The notes under the pieces are model-generated. The model was given only the letters and a program-made list of their open reading frames with translations. It was not told where the DNA came from and did no database searches. The translations under genes were made by a program, and so were the position numbers. A stretch of DNA of 20,295 nucleotides, taken from the NCBI RefSeq assembly GCF_902489365.1, contig NZ_CABTZR010000042.1:1-20295 (forward strand). The letters are read 5' to 3'. Of this stretch, positions 1-6,340 are shown in pieces (within the stretch, counting starts at the first letter, position 1; the number at the start of each line of letters is the position of its first letter). Source of the stretch: an uncultured Corynebacterium sp. Lineage in GTDB: Bacteria > Actinomycetota > Actinomycetes > Mycobacteriales > Mycobacteriaceae.

Positions 1-554
1 AATTCATCGGGGACGATGTCATAGGACACGTGCGAGTACAACGGTGCGGTAACCAGCGGTTTGCCGGATTTAACGTCGGTAACAAAACGCATGAGCGCGC
101 GGCGGTCATAAGACTCCGGATAGCCCTTGCGCTGCATCAACCCGTGCTCTTTGAGGTAGGCGGTGGGGTAGAGGAAACCATCGGTGGTGACGAGGTCGAC
201 CTTCGGGTGGGAATCCCAGCGTTCCAAAAGCACTTGGAGCAGGCGCGCCGTCGTCGATTTGCCCACGGCGACAGAGCCGGCGACGCCGATGACGAAAGGA
301 ACGTGCGTCGGTGGGTTACCTAAAAATGCCTCGGTGGCGGTGGTGAGCTTCTGGCGTGCCTCCACCTGCATGTGAATGAGACGGGACAGTGGTAGATAAA
401 CTTCCGCTACCTCGGTGAGATCGATGCGGTCACCAATACCACGGAGCTTTTCTACCTCGGTGGCCGTCAACACCTGTGGCATGGATTTACGCAGGGCACG
501 CCACGTATCGCGGTCAAAATCGAGGTACGGGCTCGCATCGGTCATTCGCGCCAT
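1..554 (-). CDS. coaA: Type I pantothenate kinase, 3' end cut by window edge
   Basis: Pantothenate kinase phosphorylates pantothenate with ATP, the first and controlling step of coenzyme A synthesis in the cytoplasm. The visible 184 residues include YLDFDRDTWRALR near the N-terminus and the P-loop GVAGSVAVGKST at about residues 90-101. This is followed by TTDGFLYP and KGYPESYDRRAL, all typical of prokaryotic type I CoaA (P-loop kinase fold). About 40 percent of the protein lies beyond the window edge, given the usual 310-residue length. The start is the ATG at 554 (MARMTDAS); there is no Shine-Dalgarno sequence, but a GACAAT hexamer sits 7 bases upstream, which suggests a leaderless mRNA. An in-frame ATG at 545 is the alternative. 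It is divergent from glyA. Confidence 0.93.
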   Translation of the reverse strand, partial: MARMTDASPYLDFDRDTWRALRKSMPQVLTATEVEKLRGIGDRIDLTEVAEVYLPLSRLIHMQVEARQKLTTATEAFLGNPPTHVPFVIGVAGSVAVGKSTTARLLQVLLERWDSHPKVDLVTTDGFLYPTAYLKEHGLMQRKGYPESYDRRALMRFVTDVKSGKPLVTAPLYSHVSYDIVPDE

Positions 555-561
555 GCCGACT

Positions 562-592
562 ATTGTCGCACTGCATCCGGCGCCTCGTGCAA
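562..592 (-). promoter_or_regulatory. Putative coaA promoter (leaderless)
   Basis: On the minus strand TTGCAC (592-587) is followed after 19 bases by GACAAT (567-562), and the coaA ATG starts 7 bases later. Promoter assignment is by pattern only. Confidence 0.4.
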
Positions 593-620
593 TCGCCCCG
601 AATGAAAAGATTCCTAGAGA

Positions 621-650
621 CCCCCGCGCGGGGGATAGGGGCGTTAGGAT
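621..650 (+). promoter_or_regulatory. Putative glyA promoter with GC palindrome
   Basis: TAGGAT at 645-650 fits a corynebacterial -10 hexamer and would give a leader of about 94 bases before glyA. The perfect 14-bp palindrome CCCCCGCGCGGGGG (621-634) covers the place where a -35 would sit. It could be an operator or a GC clamp. No regulator can be named from the sequence. Confidence 0.4.
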
Positions 651-750
651 GTAGAACTAGCTTCGGCGATTTCTCAAGTCGGTGGTGTTGTGCTGCGAGC
701 GGGCGCCGCTGGCTATCTTGACCATCTTTAGGAAGGGACACCACGCTTTC

Positions 751-2052
751 ATGACGACTACGAACAATTCAGACGTGCGCTACCAGGAGATGCGCGATCT
801 TGACCCCGAGGTCTTCGAGGCTATTTCCGGTGAGATTGCTCGTCAGCGCGATACCCTCGAGATGATTGCTTCGGAGAACTTCGTCCCCCGCGCCGTTCTG
901 CAGGCGCAGGGTTCTGTTCTCACCAACAAGTACGCAGAGGGCTACCCGGGGCGCCGCTACTACGGCGGCTGCGAGCACGTTGATGTCGTGGAGGATCTGG
1001 CTCGCGATCGTGCCAAGGCGCTTTTCGACGCCGAATTTGCCAACGTCCAGCCGCACTCCGGTGCCCAGGCCAACGCTGCGGTGCTGGCATCGCTGATCCA
1101 GCCGGGTGACAAGATCATGGGCCTGTCCTTGGCACATGGCGGCCACCTGACCCACGGTATGAAGCTGAATTTCTCCGGCAAGCTTTACGACGTTGCCGCG
1201 TATGAGGTTGACCCGGAGACCATGCGCCTCGACATGGACAAGGTCCGCGAGCAGGCTCTGGCTGAGAAGCCGCAGGTGATCATTGCTGGTTGGTCCGCCT
1301 ACCCGCGCACCATCGATTTTGAGGCATTCCGCTCCATCGCTGATGAGGTGGGCGCCTACCTGTGGACGGATATGGCGCACTTCGCAGGCCTCGTGGCCGC
1401 CGGCCTTCACCCCTCCCCGGTTCCGCACTCTGATGTTGTGTCCTCCACTGTGCACAAGACGCTTGGTGGCCCGCGCTCCGGAATTATCTTGGCCAAGCAG
1501 GACTTTGCCAAGAAGATCAACTCCAACGTCTTCCCTGGCCAGCAGGGCGGTCCGCTCATGCACGTTATCGCGGCGAAGGCCATCGCCCTCAAGATTGCGG
1601 CCACCGAGGAGTTCAAGGAGCGCCAGGAGCGCACCCTGGAAGGTGCTCGCATTCTGGCTGAGCGCCTGACCGCTGAGGATTGCACCAAGGCGGGCGTCGA
1701 CGTCCTCACCGGCGGCACCGACGTGCACCTCGTCCTGGCGGACCTGCGCAACTCTGAACTCGATGGCCAGCAGGCGGAGGACCTCCTCCACGAGGTGGGC
1801 ATCACCGTGAACCGCAATGCGGTCCCGAACGATCCGCGCCCGCCGATGGTTACCTCCGGCCTGCGCATCGGCACCCCGGCCTTGGCTACCCGCGGCCTTG
1901 ACACGGCGGCCTTCACCGAGGTGGCCGATGTTATCGGTACCGCGCTGGCAAACGGTAAGAACGCGGACGTCGCCAAGCTGCGCGCCCGCGTGGAGAAGGT
2001 CGCCGCGGACTTCCCGCTGTACGACGGCCTCGAAGACTGGAAGCTGGTCTAA
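751..2052 (+). CDS. glyA: Serine hydroxymethyltransferase
   Basis: This PLP enzyme interconverts serine plus tetrahydrofolate with glycine plus 5,10-methylene-tetrahydrofolate, the main source of one-carbon units. The 433-residue product has the usual length. It shows EMIASENFVPRAVL near the N-terminus, DMAHFAGLVAAGLH (PLP-contacting Asp/His region) and STVHKTLGGPRSG, where Lys236 should form the Schiff base. The C-terminal NAVPNDPRPP and SGLRIGTPALATRG segments are also family-typical. The longer reading frame beginning with a GTG at 682 is rejected: the ATG at 751 is preceded by GGAAGGGA (731-738), and homology starts only after it. Its stop overlaps the stop of the convergent DUF5997 gene. 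Confidence 0.97.
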   Translation: MTTTNNSDVRYQEMRDLDPEVFEAISGEIARQRDTLEMIASENFVPRAVLQAQGSVLTNKYAEGYPGRRYYGGCEHVDVVEDLARDRAKALFDAEFANVQPHSGAQANAAVLASLIQPGDKIMGLSLAHGGHLTHGMKLNFSGKLYDVAAYEVDPETMRLDMDKVREQALAEKPQVIIAGWSAYPRTIDFEAFRSIADEVGAYLWTDMAHFAGLVAAGLHPSPVPHSDVVSSTVHKTLGGPRSGIILAKQDFAKKINSNVFPGQQGGPLMHVIAAKAIALKIAATEEFKERQERTLEGARILAERLTAEDCTKAGVDVLTGGTDVHLVLADLRNSELDGQQAEDLLHEVGITVNRNAVPNDPRPPMVTSGLRIGTPALATRGLDTAAFTEVADVIGTALANGKNADVAKLRARVEKVAADFPLYDGLEDWKLV

Positions 2053-2432
2053 GCTTCCGAACGCTCCTCGGCGTGAGCTTTCCGTGCGGCCCCGAGCCAC
2101 TCGGGCATCGCGCTGAGGAGCTCTTTGATTTCTGCGGTGGTCAGAGGGCGATCCATGTCGTTCTTCTTCAGCGCGGTCACGGAAATGCCCAGCTTCTGCG
2201 CCACTACCGGGCGCGGGTGCGGGCCCTCGCGGCGCAGGGTGGCCAGCCACTCCGGTGGGTTCTCCTGCAGGTCGCGCAATTGCGCGTGGGTCACTGCATT
2301 GGCTTGAAACTCCTCTGGGGCGGCCGGCAGGTAGATGCCCAGCTTCTTAGCTGCGGTTTGTGCGCGCATGGCGGTACCGGAAGGCTGCTGGGTTTCGTTG
2401 GCTGGGGTTTCATTATTCGGGGTATCAGTCAC
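2049..2432 (-). CDS. DUF5997 family protein
   Basis: This is a small soluble actinobacterial protein of unknown function, about 127 residues. A flexible N-terminus of some 25 residues precedes the conserved core: TAAKKLGIYLPAAPEEF, NPPEWLATLRREGPHPRPVV and the helical AQKLGISVTALKK, which resembles a helix-turn-helix turn. LTTAEIKELL and PEWL lie near the end. Three GTG codons could start it (2441, 2438, 2432). I prefer 2432 because TAGCGT lies 7 bases upstream, matching other leaderless genes here, and there is no Shine-Dalgarno sequence. It is divergent from a LysR-like ligand-binding gene, an arrangement I recall as common in actinobacteria, so the two may act together. The family call is from remembered sequence pattern. 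Confidence 0.8.
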   Translation of the reverse strand: MTDTPNNETPANETQQPSGTAMRAQTAAKKLGIYLPAAPEEFQANAVTHAQLRDLQENPPEWLATLRREGPHPRPVVAQKLGISVTALKKNDMDRPLTTAEIKELLSAMPEWLGAARKAHAEERSEA

Positions 2433-2439
2433 GCTCACC

Positions 2440-2460
2440 ACGCTAGCAGCACCGTAGTAT
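2440..2460. promoter_or_regulatory. Compact divergent leaderless promoters
   Basis: Minus strand: TAGCGT (2445-2440), then 7 bases to the GTG at 2432. Plus strand: TAGTAT (2455-2460), then 7 bases to the ATG at 2468. Both -10 elements fall within 21 bp, so the two starts are only 36 bp apart. No Shine-Dalgarno sequence is seen on either side. Confidence 0.5.
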
Positions 2461-2467
2461 GAGGTGC

Positions 2468-3169
2468 ATGCTCCGCCTTGTCTTTTGCACTGGTACAGAA
2501 CCCGGTAAATGGTTTCGACGCTACCGTGACTCGCATTCTCCCGAGTCCCTGGTGACCGCCGACGCCGATGATGCGATGGCGACTCTTCTTGCGCAGGAAG
2601 CAGACCTCGCGCTAACCCGCCTGCCAGATCCGCGGGTCGATGACAGCTTCCATGTGGTTCGGCTGTACGAGGAAGCGCCTGGGATCGCCGTTCCGAAAGA
2701 TTCCGTGTACGCCGAGGTAGGGGAGGACATTACACCGGAGGATGTCGCCGAAGAGATCGTGAATTACCGGATCTCGCAGGACGGCAGCGTCGACGTTCCC
2801 GCCCTGCGCACCGCTCTCCAAGTCGTGGCAGCCAACGTGGGCGTGGCCATCGCACCTCGACCTCTGCTGAAGGTGCTCAGCAAGAAGCAAGTCGTGGCTC
2901 TAGGTCTGGAGGATCCCACTGTTGCGCGCACGGAGATCGCTTTGGTGTGGCGCCGGGCGGAGGATGGTGACGAGATTCAGGATTTCGTCGGCGTGGCGAA
3001 GGGAAGGACGCGGAATTCTTCCCGCAATGTTGCTGAGAAGCGCAGCGCCCGTGACAAAGCAAAGGCCAAGCAAGCTCGCAGAAAGTCTCAAGGAAAGCCT
3101 CAAAAAAGCTCTATTTTCAAACCGTTATCGAAAAGATATAGAGGGTCTCAACAGCGGAAACGTCGATAA
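2468..3169 (+). CDS. LysR-type substrate-binding domain protein without helix-turn-helix
   Basis: The 233-residue product resembles the effector-binding half of LysR regulators (type 2 periplasmic-binding fold). It begins MLRLVFCTGTEPGKWF and contains EADLALTRLPDP, LYEEAPGIAVPKDS, VAANVGVAIAPRPLLKVL and TEIALVWRR. There is no N-terminal DNA-binding domain, so it is probably a ligand sensor or partner rather than a classical repressor. The last 55 or so residues are very rich in Lys and Arg (KRSARDKAKAKQARRKS and onward) and may bind nucleic acid or simply be disordered. An ATG at 2459 is in frame, but the leaderless geometry (TAGTAT 7 bases before 2468) and homologues starting MLRL favour 2468. 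Its pairing with DUF5997 suggests a shared role. Confidence 0.8.
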   Translation: MLRLVFCTGTEPGKWFRRYRDSHSPESLVTADADDAMATLLAQEADLALTRLPDPRVDDSFHVVRLYEEAPGIAVPKDSVYAEVGEDITPEDVAEEIVNYRISQDGSVDVPALRTALQVVAANVGVAIAPRPLLKVLSKKQVVALGLEDPTVARTEIALVWRRAEDGDEIQDFVGVAKGRTRNSSRNVAEKRSARDKAKAKQARRKSQGKPQKSSIFKPLSKRYRGSQQRKRR

Positions 3170-3245
3170 AGCATGGTTTTTGTTGTCTAATCACAGGTTT
3201 GCCGGTGGCGTGACGCCGGCGACCGGGCCTACGGTGGGTTTCGTT

Positions 3246-3281
3246 CTCAACAAAAGTACTTAGAACAGTGCTCAACAAAAG
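3246..3281 (+). repeat. 11-bp direct repeat in the LGFP gene leader
   Basis: CTCAACAAAAG occurs at 3246-3256 and again at 3271-3281, 25 bp apart, just before the Shine-Dalgarno sequence AGAAAGG (3282-3288). The intervening TACTTAGAAC could hold a -10 element. This may be a tandem regulator site or a local duplication. Confidence 0.5.
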
Positions 3282-3296
3282 AGAAAGGTTTAGATA

Positions 3297-3956
3297 ATGA
3301 AGAAGATGACTCGTCGTTTCGCTGCTGGTATCGCCGCTGCGACCCTGTCCCTGGGTGTCGTTGCCTGCTCCGATGCTGAGGACGCCGCTAAGGATGCTGG
3401 CGACGCTGCACAGTCCGCCGCGTCCGACGCTACCGGTGCTGCCGGCTCTGCCGCTCAGGACGCTAAGGATTCCATGAAGGACTCCGAGTCCGCCGATCCT
3501 TCTGATGCTGAGGGTGCAGCGGATGCTGACTCCTCTGAGGCGGAGTCCTCCGACTCGGATTCCGCTGATTCCACCGATTCTGAGGGAGCCGAGGGCGATA
3601 AGGAGAGCGTCTCCACCGCTAACGGTGAGGTAGAGGTTGCCTCCGACTTTGCACAGGCCATTAAGGACAAGGCCGCCGAGTGGGGCGATCCGGAGTCCAT
3701 CGAGTCCACCGATGCTGGTAGCGTTGCTACCTTCGCCAAGGACAAGCTGCTGGCATTCAGCGAGGGCGATGGCTCCCAGCCGATCATCGGCAAGATCGCT
3801 GAGACCTGGACCGAGGAAGGCGGCTTGGACAGCAAGGTTGGCCTGCCGACCGCCCCGGAGAAGGCTGAGGGCAACGGCTGGGTACAGGAATTCACCAACG
3901 GCACCATTTCCTGGATGCAGGGTGAGTCCGGCGAGTACGAGGCCACCATCAACTAA
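3297..3956 (+). CDS. Lipoprotein with acidic linker and one LGFP-type repeat
   Basis: The 219-residue protein starts with a lipoprotein signal: MKKMTRRF, a hydrophobic stretch, then VVAC with the lipidated Cys at position 24. Residues 25 to about 100 are low-complexity Ala, Asp, Ser and Glu, a likely wall-spanning disordered linker. The rest is folded and ends in one LGFP-type repeat at about 160-212: KIAETW, GGLDSKVGLPT, then GWVQEFTNGTISW. LGFP repeats occur in corynebacterial and mycobacterial envelope proteins and are thought to contact the cell wall; that role is inferred here. The ATG at 3297 has AGAAAGG 8 bases before it. A strong terminator follows, so it is likely monocistronic. Confidence 0.88.
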   Translation: MKKMTRRFAAGIAAATLSLGVVACSDAEDAAKDAGDAAQSAASDATGAAGSAAQDAKDSMKDSESADPSDAEGAADADSSEAESSDSDSADSTDSEGAEGDKESVSTANGEVEVASDFAQAIKDKAAEWGDPESIESTDAGSVATFAKDKLLAFSEGDGSQPIIGKIAETWTEEGGLDSKVGLPTAPEKAEGNGWVQEFTNGTISWMQGESGEYEATIN

Positions 3957-3989
3957 GAGAGCTCACAATAGGGACAGCCCGCTAAGAAC

Positions 3990-4030
3990 ATGCTCCGCAC
4001 TGTAAAACCAGTGCGGAGCATTTCTTTGTG
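3990..4030 (+). terminator. Rho-independent terminator of the LGFP lipoprotein gene
   Basis: Perfect 13-bp stem ATGCTCCGCACTG (3990-4002) with CAGTGCGGAGCAT (4009-4021), 6-base loop TAAAAC, then a T-rich tail TTCTTTGTG. It isolates the upstream gene from phoH2. Confidence 0.93.
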
Positions 4031-4253
4031 TTTTGTGTGGGAGCGAGCCGACTGGTGGGGATGGTGTGGCTCTGGGGATTGTCGTTTTAATACTGTTCAT
4101 CTTGCACCCATGTAATTTCAACCTTTGCTCTCTAGCGTGGATGGTGTTCGGAGGTTCACAGGGACGTCCGGACAGTTCGAAAAACACCAGCTTCACCATG
4201 CCCTCCCAGGTCGTTGAGTTGGGGCGGGCATAACAAGGGAGAACCCTGCCGCT

Positions 4254-5612
4254 ATGACCAATCCTTCCGTCCTGACCGAGCAGCCACACGAGGCCGCTGT
4301 GGTTACCAAGACCTATGTCATCGATACCTCCGTCCTCCTCTCCGACCCCTGGGCGTTGCGTAAATTCGCAGAGCACGATGTGGTGCTGCCCATCGTCGTT
4401 ATCTCTGAGTTGGAAGGGAAACGTCATCACCCGGAGCTTGGCTGGTTCGCCCGCCAAGCTCTTCGCTTTTTGGAGGACCTCCGCGCTACCTATGAGGCGC
4501 TGGATCAGCCTCTTCCCGTCAACGCCGCGGGCGGAACGCTGCGCGTGGAGCTCAATCACCAGGATCAGTCCTTGCTGCCGGCGGCCTTCCGCGGGCCGGA
4601 GGGAGACCACCGAATCCTGGCCTGCGCGCTCAACCTGCAGCATGAGGGCAAGGACACCGTCCTGGTGACCAAGGATGTTCCGCTGCGTGTTAAGGCGGGC
4701 GCCGTAGGCCTGCAGGCAGATGAGTACCACGCGCAAGACGTTGTGCTCACCGGATACACCGGAATGGCCACGGTGCAGACCACCGCGGAGGTCATCGATG
4801 AGCTCTATGGGGAAGGCGAGGTGCTTATCGACGGATCAGTGACTACCGCCGGCACCCGCGTCGAGGACCTTCCGGTGCACTGCGGCGTGACGCTGCAGGC
4901 AGGCGGGCAGTCAGCGCTGGGGCGCATGACAGCCGAGGGGGCAGTGCGCTTGGTACGCGGTGATGCGAATGTCTTTGGTCTCCAGGGGCGCTCGGCTGAG
5001 CAGCGGGTAGCTTTGGACCTGCTGCTGGATCCTTCCGTGGGCATCATGTCCATTGGAGGCCGTGCAGGTACCGGTAAGTCTGCGCTGGCCTTGTGCGCCG
5101 GCCTAGAAGCTGTGCTGGAGCGTGGCGAACACCGCCGCATCGTGGTCTTCCGCCCGATGTATGCGGTGGGTGGGCAATCCCTGGGATACCTGCCTGGCTC
5201 CGAGAGCGAGAAGATGAACCCGTGGGCGCAGGCGGTCTACGACACGTTGGAGGGTCTCGTATCGGAGAACGTCATGGATGAGGTTCAGGACCGTGGGCTT
5301 TTAGAGGTTCTCCCGCTGACCCACATTCGCGGACGAAGCCTGCACGATTCCTTCGTAATCGTCGATGAGGCCCAGTCGTTGGAACGCAACGTGCTGCTGA
5401 CTGTCTTGTCTCGCTTGGGCCGCGGATCGCGCGTGGTGCTGACCCATGACGTGGCGCAGCGAGACAACCTGCGCGTGGGCCGGCACGACGGTGTGCAGGC
5501 AGTCATTGAAAAGCTCAAAGGGCATGAGCTCTTCGCTCACATCACGTTGCAGCGCTCTGAGCGCTCTGCCATTGCGGAACTTGTCACCGATTTGCTGGAA
5601 GGTGAGAACTAA
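4254..5612 (+). CDS. phoH2: PhoH2: PIN-domain RNase fused to PhoH ATPase
   Basis: The 452-residue protein joins two domains. The N-terminal PIN nuclease (about 18-150) has YVIDTSVLLSDP with acidic Asp24 and VISELEGKR with Glu52. The C-terminal PhoH ATPase (about 240-450) has Walker A GGRAGTGKS near 268-276, RPMYAVGGQSLGYLPG, and Walker B FVIVDEAQ near 367-374. HDVAQRD and LQRSERSAIAELV follow. Mycobacterial PhoH2 is an ATP-dependent, sequence-selective RNase and helicase; the same activity is inferred here. AAGGGAGA lies about 12 bases before the ATG. The 223-base upstream gap contains no convincing antitoxin-like gene of the kind reported next to phoH2 in mycobacteria. No clear promoter could be picked there. 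Confidence 0.93.
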   Translation: MTNPSVLTEQPHEAAVVTKTYVIDTSVLLSDPWALRKFAEHDVVLPIVVISELEGKRHHPELGWFARQALRFLEDLRATYEALDQPLPVNAAGGTLRVELNHQDQSLLPAAFRGPEGDHRILACALNLQHEGKDTVLVTKDVPLRVKAGAVGLQADEYHAQDVVLTGYTGMATVQTTAEVIDELYGEGEVLIDGSVTTAGTRVEDLPVHCGVTLQAGGQSALGRMTAEGAVRLVRGDANVFGLQGRSAEQRVALDLLLDPSVGIMSIGGRAGTGKSALALCAGLEAVLERGEHRRIVVFRPMYAVGGQSLGYLPGSESEKMNPWAQAVYDTLEGLVSENVMDEVQDRGLLEVLPLTHIRGRSLHDSFVIVDEAQSLERNVLLTVLSRLGRGSRVVLTHDVAQRDNLRVGRHDGVQAVIEKLKGHELFAHITLQRSERSAIAELVTDLLEGEN

Positions 5613-5646
5613 CTCGTTCGCGAATGGCGATCTCGTAGGGGTCTGC

Positions 5647-5676
5647 TTGGCATTGGTCGTGCGTGCTCAGTAATAA
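5647..5676 (+). promoter_or_regulatory. Promoter of the GNAT gene (leaderless)
   Basis: TTGGCA (5647-5652), 18 bases, then TAATAA (5671-5676), then 7 bases to the ATG at 5684. This is close to the consensus for a vegetative sigma factor and shows the GNAT gene can be transcribed separately from phoH2. Confidence 0.6.
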
Positions 5677-5683
5677 TTGTCCT

Positions 5684-6259
5684 ATGAGCGACAACGCGAA
5701 AGACAAGAAGAAGGATTTCCGCATCCGTCCATTCACTGCGGCGGACTACCCGCAAATGCGCGAGATCTACGAGCAGGGCCTCAACACCGGCCACGCTACC
5801 TACGAGACACGGTCGCTGACCTTTGAGGAGTTTAAGAACGTCAAGATCATGTCGTCGGTCTTTGTTGCGGTGGAGGCGGACGATGACTCGAAGGTCCTCG
5901 GCTGGGTCTGCGCTGCGCAGGCGTCTACCCGCACCGTGTTCCACGGCGTGGTGGAGGATTCCATCTACCTGAGTAAGGAAGCCCAGGGCAGGGGTATCGG
6001 TGGTGCTTTGCTGGATCAGCTCATCGAGGTCTGCCGTGACTTGCACAAGTGGGCCATCCACTCGTGGATCTTCCCGGAGAACGAAGGCTCCGCTGGTCTC
6101 CACAAGTCCCGCGGCTTCGTCAAGGTCGGCACCTACTCCCACATGGCCAAGATGACCTACGGCGAGCTCGCCGGCCAGTGGCGCGATACCGATGTATATG
6201 AGCTTCTTCTTCCGAAGCCGGAGGAAAAGAAGGCAGAAGCCAACCAGAAGAGAAAGTAA
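5684..6259 (+). CDS. GNAT N-acetyltransferase, phosphinothricin/methionine sulfone type
   Basis: The 191-residue protein has the Gcn5-related acetyltransferase fold. It starts with FRIRPFTAADYPQMREIYEQG, then TYETRSLTFEEF; the acetyl-CoA loop EAQGRGIGGALLDQLI is at about 99-114. ENEGSAGLHKSRGFVKVG and WRDTDVYELLL close the domain. The same motif order is found in Pat/Bar and YncA (MnaT) enzymes, which acetylate phosphinothricin, methionine sulfone or related amino compounds; the real substrate is unknown. A Lys-rich head (KDKKK) and tail (KPEEKKAEANQKRK) flank the domain. The start at ATG 5684 fits the leaderless promoter rather than an upstream GTG at 5663. Confidence 0.88.
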   Translation: MSDNAKDKKKDFRIRPFTAADYPQMREIYEQGLNTGHATYETRSLTFEEFKNVKIMSSVFVAVEADDDSKVLGWVCAAQASTRTVFHGVVEDSIYLSKEAQGRGIGGALLDQLIEVCRDLHKWAIHSWIFPENEGSAGLHKSRGFVKVGTYSHMAKMTYGELAGQWRDTDVYELLLPKPEEKKAEANQKRK

Positions 6260-6296
6260 TTATCTTACTTTTCTAATACCAGGGCATGATCGCGGA

Positions 6297-6302
6297 TAGA
6301 AT
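6297..6302 (+). promoter_or_regulatory. Putative -10 of the CAP-domain gene
   Basis: TAGAAT within GATAGAATAAAAC gives a leader of about 30 bases with AAGG (6331-6334) before the ATG at 6341. No good -35 is seen. Confidence 0.45.
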
Positions 6303-6340
6303 AAAACCTGTTCTCATTCACTCTCTAGCGAAGGCGAATC

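Noticed and set aside
682..750. glyA start at GTG 682
   Set aside because: No ribosome site there, while GGAAGGGA precedes the ATG at 751 and SHMT similarity begins after it.
769..2250. 493-codon open frame antisense to glyA
   Set aside because: It mirrors the codon positions of glyA, whose protein is clearly conserved; the antisense product is compositionally odd and matches nothing I recognise.
4033..4233. 66-codon frame upstream of phoH2 with a hydrophobic middle, considered as an antitoxin or leader peptide
   Set aside because: It starts with TTG in the tail of a terminator, has no ribosome site, and its sequence does not look conserved; mentioned only as a check point.
3963..4736. 257-codon minus-strand frame across the terminator and the phoH2 start
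   Set aside because: It passes through a strong terminator hairpin and is antisense to the PIN domain.
6041..6055. Possible extra copy of the tetR operator (TTGCACAAG) in the GNAT gene
   Set aside because: Only the left arm matches; the right arm is TGGGCC, so there is no dyad.
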